Positions 12,201 to 20,149 of a stretch of 64,000 nucleotides of DNA are shown in pieces. Each line of letters opens with the position of its first letter. Within the stretch, counting starts at the first letter, position 1. Below the pieces are notes generated by a model. The model searched no databases, had not been told where the DNA came from, and saw nothing but the letters and a program-made list of their open reading frames with translations. This DNA is from Bryobacteraceae bacterium CoA2 C42 (GTDB taxonomy: Bacteria; Acidobacteriota; Terriglobia; Bryobacterales; Bryobacteraceae), in assembly GCA_019931245.1 (NCBI GenBank), contig JAINDL010000116.1, positions 1 through 64,000 of the forward strand. The letters are read 5' to 3'. The translations under genes and the position numbers were made by a program.

Positions 12201-12496
12201 TCCTGATCAGTCTCAAGGCCGGCGGGGTGGGCCTGAACCTGACCGCGGCCGACTACGTGTTTCTGCTCGATCCGTGGTGGAACCCGGCGGTCGAAGCGCA
12301 GGCGATTGACCGGACGCACCGCATCGGGCAGGATAAGGCCGTGTTTGCCTACCGCCTCATCGCCAAGGATACGGTAGAGGAGCGGGTGCTCGAACTGCAG
12401 AGCTCCAAGCGGGAGCTGGCCACGGCGATCCTCAACGAGGACAATGCCCTCGTGTCGAACCTGAAGCCGGAAGACCTCGAACTCCTGCTTTCCTAA
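9254..12496 (+). CDS. SWIM-domain SNF2-family DNA translocase
   Basis: The start ATG at 9254, just past the aminotransferase stop, gives a 1080-residue protein. An N-terminal SWIM zinc motif has the ligands Cys66, Cys68, Cys77 and His79 (C-x-C-x8-C-x-H). A long middle region of unknown function follows. The C-terminal third is a complete SNF2 ATPase: DDMGVGKT (Walker A, about residue 648), DEAQ (about residue 745), the MTGTPVENHLGELW motif and the final QAIDRTHRIGQ. Bacterial SWIM-SNF2 proteins are RapA/HepA-like enzymes that move on DNA or remodel transcription complexes. The precise role is unknown. There is no restriction or defence gene next to it, so a housekeeping role is more likely. 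Confidence 0.9.
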   Translation: MAARTIAEKMAVFFDRETRNRGWEYVRSNRITIRQGSKYAIKGVARGMQEYRFTIRLDGSDVHIFCGCDAYRKFGPCKHLWAAAIEAERLGFLSEIRWTSLDLNLEEDHDPDALPGEAALPNWRFYLREIDAKAPYVQAQRPEERPDEEQILYLIDPLDTLRNARAVSLQILARTPNRKSGGWNRTSPLRLSHDQLQAMPSGEDREILLSLAGSRGVVSTYATYTPEDIPTAYELTAALGHKLLPVLCGTGRCFLKSPAAEDRFLQQPLGWDPEPFSFRLLWQQGGDGGWQVSSEYCREEEMLALDASTQIIAGAFLLRGHTIGPLLAAKALPWIQFFRVQGQIAISAADTDEFVREAMKRLPEAVLHLPLALRYERVAGAPHPSLKLRQAQRRMEQDPFTGRPEFVYADGVVAHAETQSEVLFHQSERQLIERDLAAERVALQVLTDAGFRPTQYVGVEGQSWDIAPGKLLPALRRLFQAGWYVELQGLPMRSATKMNAAVSTGIDWFELTGEVQFDDLSVPLPQLLKAMQQGDSMFKLDDGSIAILDEGQLGRLKSLLQLADIEKGQVRFQRNQVALLDALLASQPEIAVDAKLEHAREELRNFKGIGMAEQPAGFTGELRGYQREGLGWLQFLNRFQFGGCLADDMGVGKTAQVLALLETRRAARAAGEAIGPSLVVAPRSLIFNWQREAARFTPQMRTLDFTGLGRSLEQIGEVDVILTTYGTLRRDIVTLQSQPFDYVILDEAQAIKNFGSASAKAARLLKASHRLTMTGTPVENHLGELWSLFEFLNPGMLGKASVLRLSGAGSRTVAPETRELLAAGLRPFLLRRTKEQVARELPAKVEQTLFCELEPDERKLYNELRDHYRSSLLGGNSRTWNKRKLQVLEALLRLRQASCHPGLVDKKRATGSSTKLDTLLSQLEEVLQEGHKALIFSQFTSLLALVRAQLDAQGVTYEYLDGKTRDRQAPVERFQTDPACKLFLISLKAGGVGLNLTAADYVFLLDPWWNPAVEAQAIDRTHRIGQDKAVFAYRLIAKDTVEERVLELQSSKRELATAILNEDNALVSNLKPEDLELLLS

Positions 12497-12503
12497 AATT
12501 CGC

Positions 12504-12509
12504 TACCGT
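12504..12509 (+). promoter_or_regulatory. -10-like hexamer TACCGT
   Basis: TACCGT begins 12 nt before the ATG of the next gene, in the 19-nt gap after the SNF2 gene. The spacing matches that seen upstream of several other leading genes in the window. It is a weak match on its own. Confidence 0.25.
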
Positions 12510-12515
12510 ATCTGT

Positions 12516-13757
12516 ATGCAGCTTACGCGCCGGCAGATCCTCGCTTCGGCGGCACTCCCCTGGGCTCCCAACAGGCCCAGGATCGCCGCCCTCGTCACCG
12601 AATACCGCAAGTTCTCCCACGGCCAGCATATCGTCGATCGCTTCCTCGAAGGCTACGGCTGGGACGGCGAACACCACCATCCCGCCATGGACCTGGTGGC
12701 GCTCTACGTCGACCAGCACCCCAACGGCGACCTCACCGCGGACCGCGCCAAGCGTTTCCCCGGCATGAAGGTCTACCCGACCATCGCCGAGGCGCTCACC
12801 GGCGGCACGGGCAAGCTGGCCGTCGACGGCGTCATGCTCGTCGGCGAACACGGCAAGTACGAACGCAACGAGAAGGGGCAGACGAAGTACCCGCGCTACG
12901 AGTTCTTCAAAGAGATCGTCAAGGTGTTTGCATCGAGCGGGCGCGTGGTGCCCGTGTTCAACGACAAACACCTGTCGTGGAACTGGGAGTGGGCCAAGGA
13001 GATGTACGACACCGCCCGGCGGATGAAGTTTCCGCTGATGGCCGGCTCGAGTCTGCCGGTGACGTGGCGGACGCCGTCGCTCGAGTTCCCGGCGGGCGTG
13101 AAGGTGGAAGAGGCGATGTGCGTCTGTTACGGCGGCGTGGACAGCTACGACTTCCATGGCCTTGAGACCGCGCAGTGCATGGTGGAGCGGCGGCGCGGCG
13201 GCGAGGCGGGCGTCGAATGGGTGCAGGCCTACCGCGGCGAAAACTTCTGGAAGGCCTATCAGGAGAAAGTCTGGCCCACGGAGCTGGTTGAAGCCGCGCT
13301 GTGCCGCAGCCATACGCTGGTGCCGGCGCGCGAGGGCTTCAACAATATCTTTCCCACCGTCGACGACATGAAACGGATTGTGAAGAACCCGGTGGCCTAC
13401 CGCTACCGCCACGCCGATGGGTTGCACTCGACGATGATCCTGATGAGCGGACTGATCCGCGACTTCAACTTCTCGGCCAAAATCAGCGGGCAGAAGGACC
13501 TCTTCTCGACGCAGATGTACCTGCCGATGCCGGACGGCCGCACCACGCTCGCCAACTTCTTCAGCCCGCTTGTCTACAACGCTGAGCTGATGTATCTGAC
13601 GGGCAAGGAGACCTATCCGCTCGAACGGACGCTGCTGACCACCGGGCTCACCGCGGCCGGCGTCGAGAGCCTCTATCAGGGCCAGAAGCAGCTGGCCACG
13701 CCCCATCTCGGCATCCGCTACCAGCCGACGAAAGAGTCCACCTTCTGGAGAAGCTAA
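12516..13757 (+). CDS. Uncharacterised exported protein, first of a tandem paralogue pair
   Basis: The N-terminus has a twin-arginine-like signal (TRRQILASAALPWA), so Tat export or membrane attachment is likely. The 413-residue protein is clearly paralogous to the next gene: both contain YVDQ, VYPTIAEAL/ETLRCGT-type, KLAVDGV, PRYEFFK, VYNDKHLS-type, MAGSSLPVTWR and a C-terminal LATPHLGIRY/GVRY motif. No ATP, NAD or metal signature is obvious, and the only faint resemblance is to the overall layout of oxidoreductase-like proteins. I do not recognise the family. The stop overlaps the next start (ATGA-type), so the two proteins are made together and may form a complex. Confidence 0.8.
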   Translation: MQLTRRQILASAALPWAPNRPRIAALVTEYRKFSHGQHIVDRFLEGYGWDGEHHHPAMDLVALYVDQHPNGDLTADRAKRFPGMKVYPTIAEALTGGTGKLAVDGVMLVGEHGKYERNEKGQTKYPRYEFFKEIVKVFASSGRVVPVFNDKHLSWNWEWAKEMYDTARRMKFPLMAGSSLPVTWRTPSLEFPAGVKVEEAMCVCYGGVDSYDFHGLETAQCMVERRRGGEAGVEWVQAYRGENFWKAYQEKVWPTELVEAALCRSHTLVPAREGFNNIFPTVDDMKRIVKNPVAYRYRHADGLHSTMILMSGLIRDFNFSAKISGQKDLFSTQMYLPMPDGRTTLANFFSPLVYNAELMYLTGKETYPLERTLLTTGLTAAGVESLYQGQKQLATPHLGIRYQPTKESTFWRS

Positions 13758-14917
13758 TGAAGCGCATCGCCATTGTCTCGAGTATCTATCGCTATCTGTC
13801 GCACGCGCAGCACATGGGCGACCGCTTCCTGATCGGCTATCCGCACGAAGGCAAGTGGCACAAGCCGGACGTGCAGGTGGTCTCGCTCTACGTCGACCAG
13901 AAGCCCCCGGGCGACCAGAGCGCGGAGCGGGCCAAGGAGTTCGGCTTCACCGTCTATCCCACCATCGCCGAAACGCTGCGCTGCGGCACGGACAAGCTCG
14001 CCGTCGACGGCGTCGTGATCATTTGCGAGCACGGCGAGTATCCGCGCAATGAACTTGGGCAGGTGCTCTATCCGCGCTACGAGTTCTTCAAAGCCTGCAC
14101 GGAGGTGTTTGAAAAAGACGGGCGGGCCGTGCCGGTCTATAACGACAAGCACTTGTCGTTCAGCTTCACCAAAGCGAAGTGGATGCTCGACGAGGCCCGG
14201 CGGCTGCAGTTCCCCGTGCTGGCGGGTTCGTCGCTGCCGGTGACCTGGCGGCTGCCGGATATCGAGATTCCGCTGGGCAGCCAGATTGACGAGGCGCTGA
14301 TGGTCGGCGTGGGCGGGTCGGACCCGATGGACTACCACGCGCTCGAAGCCATGCAGTGCATGATTGAGCGGCGCAAGGGCGGCGAGACGGGGATCAAGTC
14401 CGTGCAGTTGATCGACGGCGAGGCGGCGTGGAAGGCCCCGTATTCGCAGGAGCTGCTGATTGCCGCGCTGTCGCGCAGCGACACGCCCCTGGGGCTCACC
14501 GACAAGGACGGACGCACGCAGGACCTCGTCCGGACGGGCGAACTGAAGCGCCTGGTGGCCAAGCCCGCGGCCTATCTGATTGAACACAACGATGGCCTGA
14601 AGACCACGCTGCTGATGTTGAACGGCGCCGTGAAGGACTACACCTTCGCGGCCAAGGTGCGGGGCCACGGGACCATGTCGACGCAGTTCTTGCTGACGCC
14701 GGTGCCGAACGTGACCTACTCGGCGTGTCTCGTCAGCAAGATTGAAGAGATGATGGTGACGGGCCGGGCGCCGTACCCGGCCGCGCGGACGCTGATCGTC
14801 TCCGGGATGCTCGAAAGCTGTTTGCAGTCGCGGCAGAAGGGCGGCGAAAAGCTAGCGACCCCCCACTTAGGCGTCCGTTACAACGCCCCGGCGCAGAGCC
14901 AGCACGCGCGGCGGTAA
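13757..14917 (+). CDS. Uncharacterised protein, second of a tandem paralogue pair
   Basis: This 386-residue protein aligns along its whole length with the preceding gene product. It lacks the twin-arginine leader and starts directly at the mature region (KRIAIVSSIYRYLSHAQH). Shared blocks include a conserved glutamate/histidine motif (CEHGEYPRNE here, GEHGKYERNE in the partner), the NDKHLS block and the SSLPVTWR block. Conservation of acidic and histidine residues would suit a metal or sugar ligand, but this is only inference. If the first copy is exported and this one is not, they act in different compartments. An M20 hydrolase follows 11 nt downstream. Confidence 0.8.
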   Translation: MKRIAIVSSIYRYLSHAQHMGDRFLIGYPHEGKWHKPDVQVVSLYVDQKPPGDQSAERAKEFGFTVYPTIAETLRCGTDKLAVDGVVIICEHGEYPRNELGQVLYPRYEFFKACTEVFEKDGRAVPVYNDKHLSFSFTKAKWMLDEARRLQFPVLAGSSLPVTWRLPDIEIPLGSQIDEALMVGVGGSDPMDYHALEAMQCMIERRKGGETGIKSVQLIDGEAAWKAPYSQELLIAALSRSDTPLGLTDKDGRTQDLVRTGELKRLVAKPAAYLIEHNDGLKTTLLMLNGAVKDYTFAAKVRGHGTMSTQFLLTPVPNVTYSACLVSKIEEMMVTGRAPYPAARTLIVSGMLESCLQSRQKGGEKLATPHLGVRYNAPAQSQHARR

Positions 14918-14928
14918 GCTGAATAGCT

Positions 14929-16485
14929 ATGAAGATCCCCGCTCTATTCTGTCTGGCGAGCGCGCTGCTGGCGCAGGCGCCTAGCCTTGAGCAGTTGAAG
15001 AATGAGGCCGTTGCCGGCGTCGAAGCCCGGCAGAAGATGGTGCAGGAGATCGTCGATTCGGTCTTCAGTTTCGGCGAACTGGGCTTTCAAGAGGTAGAGA
15101 CGTCGAAGTATCTGACGGGGATCCTCGAGAAGAACGGGTTCACCGTGCAGCGGGGCGTGGCGGGCATGCCGACGGCGTGGATTGCCACCTACGGGCAGGG
15201 CAAGCCGGTGATCGGGTTCATCACCGATCTGGACGGTATTCCGCGGGCTTCGCAGAAGCCGGGCGTGGCGTATCACGATCCGTTGATTGAGGGCGCGCCG
15301 GGCCACGGCGAAGGGCATAACACGGGCAACGCCGTGAACGTGGTGGCCGCGATTGTTTTAAAGGAGCTCATGATCAAGTACAAGATCAAGGGCACGCTGA
15401 AGCTGTTTCCGGGCGTGGCCGAAGAGCTGGTGGCCACCAAGGCTTATTACATCCGCGCCGGGCTGATGAAGGATCTCGACATCATGCTGGGCTGCCACGT
15501 GGGGCACGAGTTGGCGACCGACTACGGCCATGCGCACAACAACAGCGGCCTCATCTCGATTCAGTTCACCTTCAAGGGCGAGTCGGCGCACGCGGCGGGG
15601 GCGCCGTGGCGCGGACGCAGCGCGCTTGACGCCGTAGAGCTGATGAATACGATGTGGAACTTCAAGCGCGAGCATCTGCGGCCGGAGCAGCGTTCGCACT
15701 ACGTGATCACCAACGGCGGCGACCAGCCGAACGTGGTGCCGCAGGAGGCGACGGTCTGGTATTACTTCCGCGAGGAGGATTATCCGCGGATCAAAGAGCT
15801 GCAGGAGTTCGGGTCGACCATGGCGAAGGCGGCTTCGATGGCGACCAGCACGACCTTTTCGCAGCGCGTGGTGGGGCAGGCCTGGCCGACCCACTTCAAC
15901 AAGCCGCTGGCCGAGACGCAGTACAAGAACATGCAGATGGTGGGTATGCCGTCATGGAGCGAGGCCGACCAGCTGCTGGCGCGCGAGCTGCAGCGGGAGA
16001 TCCGGGCACCGAAGGTGGAGCCGTTGAAGGATAAGCCGCAGGAGCTGAAGCCGCCGGAGGCGTGGAAGGGCGGCGGGACCGATGACGTGGGAGACATCTC
16101 GTGGGTGGTGCCGATGACCTATCTGCGTTACCCGGCCAATATTCCGAACCTGCCCGGGCACCACTGGGCTAACGCGATTGCCGAAGCGACGCCGATTGCG
16201 CACAAGGGCTCGGCGGTGGGGGCGAAGGTGCAGGCCGCGACGGCGCTCGACTACCTGCTGCGGCCGGAGTTGCTCACCGAGGCCTGGAAGTACTTCAACG
16301 AGGTGCAGACCAAGGAGCTGAAGTATCAGCCGCTGATGGCCGAGACGGACCAGCCGGCCGTGGAGCTGAACCTCGAGAAGATGACCAAGTACCGGGAGCA
16401 GATGCGGAAGTTCTACTACGACCCGACGAAGTACGGGACCTATCTCGAACAGCTGGGCATCACCTATCCGACGTTGAAGAAGTAG
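14929..16485 (+). CDS. Secreted M20-family amidohydrolase, AbgB-like
   Basis: M20D enzymes remove amide-linked groups from amino acids or peptides; AbgB cleaves p-aminobenzoyl-glutamate. The first 16 residues (hydrophobic, ending AQA) look like a signal peptide, so the enzyme is probably periplasmic. The metal site GHGEGHNTG aligns with the family GHGCGHN, with Glu in place of the usual Cys. The VAEE pair and the HVGHE segment supply further ligands, and a late GHHWANA motif supplies the last histidine. Length is 518 residues, close to AbgB. The preceding tandem paralogues may act on the same substrate, but nothing proves this. Confidence 0.85.
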   Translation: MKIPALFCLASALLAQAPSLEQLKNEAVAGVEARQKMVQEIVDSVFSFGELGFQEVETSKYLTGILEKNGFTVQRGVAGMPTAWIATYGQGKPVIGFITDLDGIPRASQKPGVAYHDPLIEGAPGHGEGHNTGNAVNVVAAIVLKELMIKYKIKGTLKLFPGVAEELVATKAYYIRAGLMKDLDIMLGCHVGHELATDYGHAHNNSGLISIQFTFKGESAHAAGAPWRGRSALDAVELMNTMWNFKREHLRPEQRSHYVITNGGDQPNVVPQEATVWYYFREEDYPRIKELQEFGSTMAKAASMATSTTFSQRVVGQAWPTHFNKPLAETQYKNMQMVGMPSWSEADQLLARELQREIRAPKVEPLKDKPQELKPPEAWKGGGTDDVGDISWVVPMTYLRYPANIPNLPGHHWANAIAEATPIAHKGSAVGAKVQAATALDYLLRPELLTEAWKYFNEVQTKELKYQPLMAETDQPAVELNLEKMTKYREQMRKFYYDPTKYGTYLEQLGITYPTLKK

Positions 16486-16490
16486 CGGGT

Positions 16491-17753
16491 TTACTCGCCG
16501 CGGACGAGGTCTTCGTAGGTTTCGCGGCGACGGACGACACGCCAGTGGGCGCCGTCGACAAGCACTTCGGCGGCGCGGGGGCGGGTGTTGTAGTTGCTCG
16601 CCAGCACGAAGCCGTAAGCTCCGGCGGTGACGAGCGCGAGGAAGTCGCCGGGCAGGCACTGGGCCATCTCGCGGTCGCGGGCAAAGAAGTCGCCGGATTC
16701 GCAGACGGGGCCGACGACGTCGGCGACGAAGGTGCCGGGGAAGGCGCGGCGCAGGGGGACGATCTCGTGGTGCGCCTCGTAGAGAGAGGGGCGGATGAGG
16801 TCGTTCATCGCGGCGTCGACGATGACGAACTCTTTGGTTTCGGTTTTCTTGCGGTAGAGGACGCGGGTGAGCAGTACGCCGGCGGGTCCGACGATGGAGC
16901 GGCCGGGTTCGGTGAGCAGCATCAGGCCCAGGCCGGCGCAGCGGGCGCAAACGGCGGCGAGATGGTCGGCGACAACGGGCTCGACCTGGCCTTCGCGATA
17001 GGGGACGCCGAGCCCGCCGCCGATGTCGAGGTGGGTGATGGGGACGCCGGCCGCGCGGAGGCGCGCGATGAGGGCGAGCAGGGCGTCGAGGGCGGCCAGG
17101 AGCGGTTGGGTGTCGAGGAGTTGCGACCCGATGTGGGCGCTGACGCCTTCGAGTTGCAGGTGGGGCAGCGTGAGCGCGCGCTGATAGACGGCTTCGACGG
17201 CGGTGATGTCGATGCCGAATTTATGGTCGCGGAGGCCGGTGGAGATGTAGGGGTGCGTGGCGGCGTCGACGTGGGGGTTAACGCGGAGCGCGACGCGGGC
17301 GACTTTGTTCAGGCGGGCGGCGATGGAGCTGAGCAGGGAGAGTTCGGCCTCGCTCTCGCAGTTGAAGGAGTGGATGCCGGATTCGAGGGCGTATTCGATC
17401 TCTTCGCGCGTCTTGCCGACGCCGGAGAAGACGACCTTGGCCGGGTTGCCGCCGGCTTGGAGGACGCGGTAAAGTTCGCCGCCCGAGACGATGTCGAAGC
17501 CGGCGCCGGCTTCGGCGAGCAGGCGCAGGAGGGAGAGGTTCGAGTTGGCCTTGACGGCGTAGCAGATCTGATGCGGGAAGGTGCCGAAGCCGGCCTCGTA
17601 GGCGTGGTAGCGGGAGAGGATCGCCTGCTTCGAGTAGACGTAGAGCGGGGTGCCTTCGCGGCGGGCGATGGCTTCGAGGTCGCAATCTTCAACGAACAGG
17701 TTCTGATTGCGGTAGGCAAACGGGGGCAGGAGCATGAAAGGGGTAAATCCCAT
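16491..17753 (-). CDS. lysA: Diaminopimelate decarboxylase
   Basis: LysA removes CO2 from meso-diaminopimelate to make lysine. It is a fold-type III PLP enzyme: the PLP lysine is Lys68 in CYAVKANSN, with SGGELYR, SAHIGSQL, the GGGLGVPY glycine loop and GPVCESGD (catalytic Cys) all in order. The ATG at 17753 gives 420 residues, the usual size; an internal ATG at 17735 is possible. A longer frame reaching upstream runs into the neighbouring cytochrome gene and has no homology. It follows the cytochrome gene by 16 nt on the minus strand. Confidence 0.95.
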   Translation of the reverse strand: MGFTPFMLLPPFAYRNQNLFVEDCDLEAIARREGTPLYVYSKQAILSRYHAYEAGFGTFPHQICYAVKANSNLSLLRLLAEAGAGFDIVSGGELYRVLQAGGNPAKVVFSGVGKTREEIEYALESGIHSFNCESEAELSLLSSIAARLNKVARVALRVNPHVDAATHPYISTGLRDHKFGIDITAVEAVYQRALTLPHLQLEGVSAHIGSQLLDTQPLLAALDALLALIARLRAAGVPITHLDIGGGLGVPYREGQVEPVVADHLAAVCARCAGLGLMLLTEPGRSIVGPAGVLLTRVLYRKKTETKEFVIVDAAMNDLIRPSLYEAHHEIVPLRRAFPGTFVADVVGPVCESGDFFARDREMAQCLPGDFLALVTAGAYGFVLASNYNTRPRAAEVLVDGAHWRVVRRRETYEDLVRGE

Positions 17754-17769
17754 GGTAGCCGAGGGCGGG

Positions 17770-18417
17770 CTAGCGGCGGACGAGGGCCGTGGCGGCACCC
17801 GTGCCGGCGAGGCGGGCTCCGGCGGGGAGGCGGAGCGGTTCGCGGAGAAGTAGCCAGCGGGGGCTGGGGCGGAGGCCCCAGACGAGGGGCGTCGCGGCGG
17901 TCCAGAGTTTGCCGGGGCGGTCGATGCGGAGGGCGAGGATGGTGGTGGGCCCGGACAGGATTTGGCCGGGGCGGAGCGGCAGTATATCGCCGCGCGGAAG
18001 TGCGGCGGGGATCGGCGCGGGGGAGACGTTTGGCGGCTTGAGAAAGGCGGGGTCGCCTTCGGGGGCGCCGCCTTCGACCCATTCGGCGATGCGGACGATC
18101 TCTTCCTGCGTGAGCGAGAGGTCGTGGGCAAACTCGCCGAAGCCCTTGGCGGCGGGCCAGGGCGGCATCTGGCGGGTGAGGACCGCCTCTTTGATGGCGA
18201 CGGCCCAGGGTTTGGCTTCGGCGAAGGTGGTGAGGGCCATGGGGGCGGGGCCGGCTTCGCGATGGCAGGATTGGCAACGCTGGGCGAAGATGCGGGAGAT
18301 TTCGCGGGTCCAGGTGAGGGAGGTGGAGACGGGGTCGTGGGCCAGGGCGAGGGCGGGCGTCAGCAGCAGGATGCTGAGCCCGCCCGGAGGGAGGAGTTGC
18401 CGCGAGCGGTTAGTCAC
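17770..18417 (-). CDS. Exported cytochrome c-like protein
   Basis: The protein has a signal peptide (hydrophobic stretch to about residue 26) and one heme-binding CQSCH at residues 48-52. The RQMPPW segment likely supplies the distal methionine. The region from residue 42 to about 120 closely matches the N-terminal cytochrome domain of the upstream gene product, including the LTQ...EWV/AWADTGAEEG-type helix. The remaining 90 residues are unassigned. The GTG start overlaps the upstream stop codon, so the two genes are translationally coupled. It is probably an electron carrier for its partner. Confidence 0.75.
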   Translation of the reverse strand: MTNRSRQLLPPGGLSILLLTPALALAHDPVSTSLTWTREISRIFAQRCQSCHREAGPAPMALTTFAEAKPWAVAIKEAVLTRQMPPWPAAKGFGEFAHDLSLTQEEIVRIAEWVEGGAPEGDPAFLKPPNVSPAPIPAALPRGDILPLRPGQILSGPTTILALRIDRPGKLWTAATPLVWGLRPSPRWLLLREPLRLPAGARLAGTGAATALVRR

Positions 18418-19675
18418 CGGCGGGCTTTCGTTTGGGCTGGAGCAGGTCGCGCTCGGTGGTGCCGGGCGGGACGGAGACGTCGAAGAAGCCGATCATCATC
18501 TCCTCCCAGCTCTGCTCGCCGAAGCGGACGGGCTGGGTAGGGTCGGGATTGGCCTTGTTGTTGGCGGAGTTGTCGAAGTGGGCAACGGCCTGGATCCGGG
18601 TGCCCTTGGGGAGCAGTTTTTCGCCGGCGGGTTCGTAGATGAGCTGCCAGGCGAAATCGTAGCGGGGAACGCTGAGCAGAACTTCGGATTCGCCGGTGGG
18701 GTAGGTGGCGCGGAAGAGGAAGTCTTTGCCGCGGAGGTGCATGTGGGGCATCAGGGCCGAAAGTTTAGCGTCTTGTTGGAGGACGAGTTCGGCTTTCACC
18801 TCGTGGTTGGCGTCATGCGGGGGAATCGTGAAGCGATTGTTTTGAACGGCGAGGGTGACGACCTGTTCCTGCGGCGGCTGTTTGGCGAAGATGAGTCCGA
18901 CTTTGGAGGCGTCGGTCTGCTCTTTGCCGTTGGCGGTGTAGTGCATTTGCAGGACGATGTCGGAGCCGGCCGGGAGCTTGCGGGCTTTGCCGGGGGCGAG
19001 GATCTGGGGAGGCATGCCGGGGGCGTAGGCGGTGAGCCACTGGCCGCCGAAGATGCTTTCGCGGGGAATAAACGGTTCGCCGGGGACGGCGTTTTTGAGC
19101 CAGCGGCTGCCCGGGGGGCGGACGAAGGCGATGACATGGTGGAGGACGACGCGATTGCCGGGGCGGACCTCGGCGCATTCCACCCAGACGTCCTCTTTGT
19201 TCCCGACGGGGATGACGTAGTGGACGTACTCGATGGTGCCTTTCGCGGGAACGGTGAAGGGTTTCGGCATTTCGAGGACGAGATCGGGTTTACCGATGTT
19301 CCAGCCGTCGACGAAGGAGACGGGCTGGGGAGCGTCTTTGGGGTTTCCTTCTTCGGCGCCGGTGTCTGCCCAGGCGGTGAGGGTGTTGATTTCGGTCTGC
19401 GTCAGGGATTTGTCGTTCGAGAACTTGCCGAAGTGGGGATCGGCGTGCCAGGGAGGCATGCGGCGCGTGGAGGCGGCTTCTTTGATGGCTTTGGCGAAGG
19501 GGCGGGTGGATTTGTAGGTGAGGAAGGACATGGGGGCCGCCTCGCCGGGGCGATGGCAGCCTTGGCAATTCTTTTGCAGAATCGGTTGGACGTCCTTGTG
19601 GAACGTCACTTGCAAGGGCTTAGGTGCCGCCAGCGCGGCCACGGATAGAGATAGCATGGCTAAGAGAGATCGCAT
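18410..19675 (-). CDS. Cytochrome c fused to a copper type II monooxygenase-like domain
   Basis: A signal peptide is followed by a cytochrome c domain with CQGCH at residues 37-41 and RRMPPW as likely axial Met region. The C-terminal 280 residues show the spacing of the PHM/DBM copper monooxygenase fold: His179-His180 (LHHV), His245 (QMHY), His311-x-His313 (PHMHLRG) and Met393/394 (EEMMIGF). In peptidylglycine monooxygenase these positions ligate the CuH and CuM sites. The natural inference is a periplasmic oxygenase that receives electrons through its own heme. The substrate is unknown. Length is 421 residues. Confidence 0.8.
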   Translation of the reverse strand: MRSLLAMLSLSVAALAAPKPLQVTFHKDVQPILQKNCQGCHRPGEAAPMSFLTYKSTRPFAKAIKEAASTRRMPPWHADPHFGKFSNDKSLTQTEINTLTAWADTGAEEGNPKDAPQPVSFVDGWNIGKPDLVLEMPKPFTVPAKGTIEYVHYVIPVGNKEDVWVECAEVRPGNRVVLHHVIAFVRPPGSRWLKNAVPGEPFIPRESIFGGQWLTAYAPGMPPQILAPGKARKLPAGSDIVLQMHYTANGKEQTDASKVGLIFAKQPPQEQVVTLAVQNNRFTIPPHDANHEVKAELVLQQDAKLSALMPHMHLRGKDFLFRATYPTGESEVLLSVPRYDFAWQLIYEPAGEKLLPKGTRIQAVAHFDNSANNKANPDPTQPVRFGEQSWEEMMIGFFDVSVPPGTTERDLLQPKRKPAGD

Positions 19676-19738
19676 AAAAAGACACTACCTTCCATCATAC
19701 GGATTCCCGGATCAGATAGTTCTGGCCAGAAAAAAGTT

Positions 19739-19764
19739 TAAGCTTCGCGCTATTCTTCCGATTA
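19739..19764 (+). promoter_or_regulatory. Candidate sigma-28 (flagellar) promoter
   Basis: TAAG at 19739-19742 and TCCGATTA at 19757-19764 are 14 nt apart. The flagellar sigma-28 consensus is TAAA-N15-GCCGATAA, so this is a near match (3 of 4 and 6 of 8). It lies 41 nt upstream of flgM, where a late-class flagellar promoter is expected. Confidence 0.5.
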
Positions 19765-19805
19765 GTACTGTGAAGGCGTACTAGGTATCCGACTCGAGGT
19801 GCTCT

Positions 19806-20129
19806 ATGAAGATCAATGATTTGTATACGAGTTCGCAGGCGGCCGCGACCTACCAGAGCCAGACCCAGAAGACCGAGGGTGTGCAGGGTGCGGGGACGGG
19901 GAAGGTCAATGGAAACAAGGGAAACAGCGGCTCGGATGAGGTGAACTTATCGAGTCTGGCGAATGTGCTGCAGGATGCGGTCACCGAATCTCCCGAGAAG
20001 GCGGCGTATCTCGAGAAGTTGGCGGCCCAGTACGCCAAGGGATCCTATCAGGCGGATCCGGGTGCGGTGGCGAAATCGCTGATTGGCGAAACGTTAGCGG
20101 ACAATACGGGCGGCAAGGGTGGCATCTAG
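19806..20129 (+). CDS. flgM: Anti-sigma-28 factor FlgM
   Basis: FlgM binds the flagellar sigma factor until the hook is finished and the protein is exported. The N-terminal half is low-complexity, rich in Gly, Ser, Thr and Asn, as is usual for this natively unfolded exported protein. The C-terminal region has the family pattern KAAYLEKLAAQYAKGSYQAD followed by PGAVAKSLI. At 107 residues it is of normal size. It is the first gene of a flgM-flgN-flgK-flgL set and is preceded by a sigma-28-like promoter, which fits the known feedback loop. Confidence 0.85.
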   Translation: MKINDLYTSSQAAATYQSQTQKTEGVQGAGTGKVNGNKGNSGSDEVNLSSLANVLQDAVTESPEKAAYLEKLAAQYAKGSYQADPGAVAKSLIGETLADNTGGKGGI

Positions 20130-20149
20130 CCGCCGCTGAGTAGGCGTGT

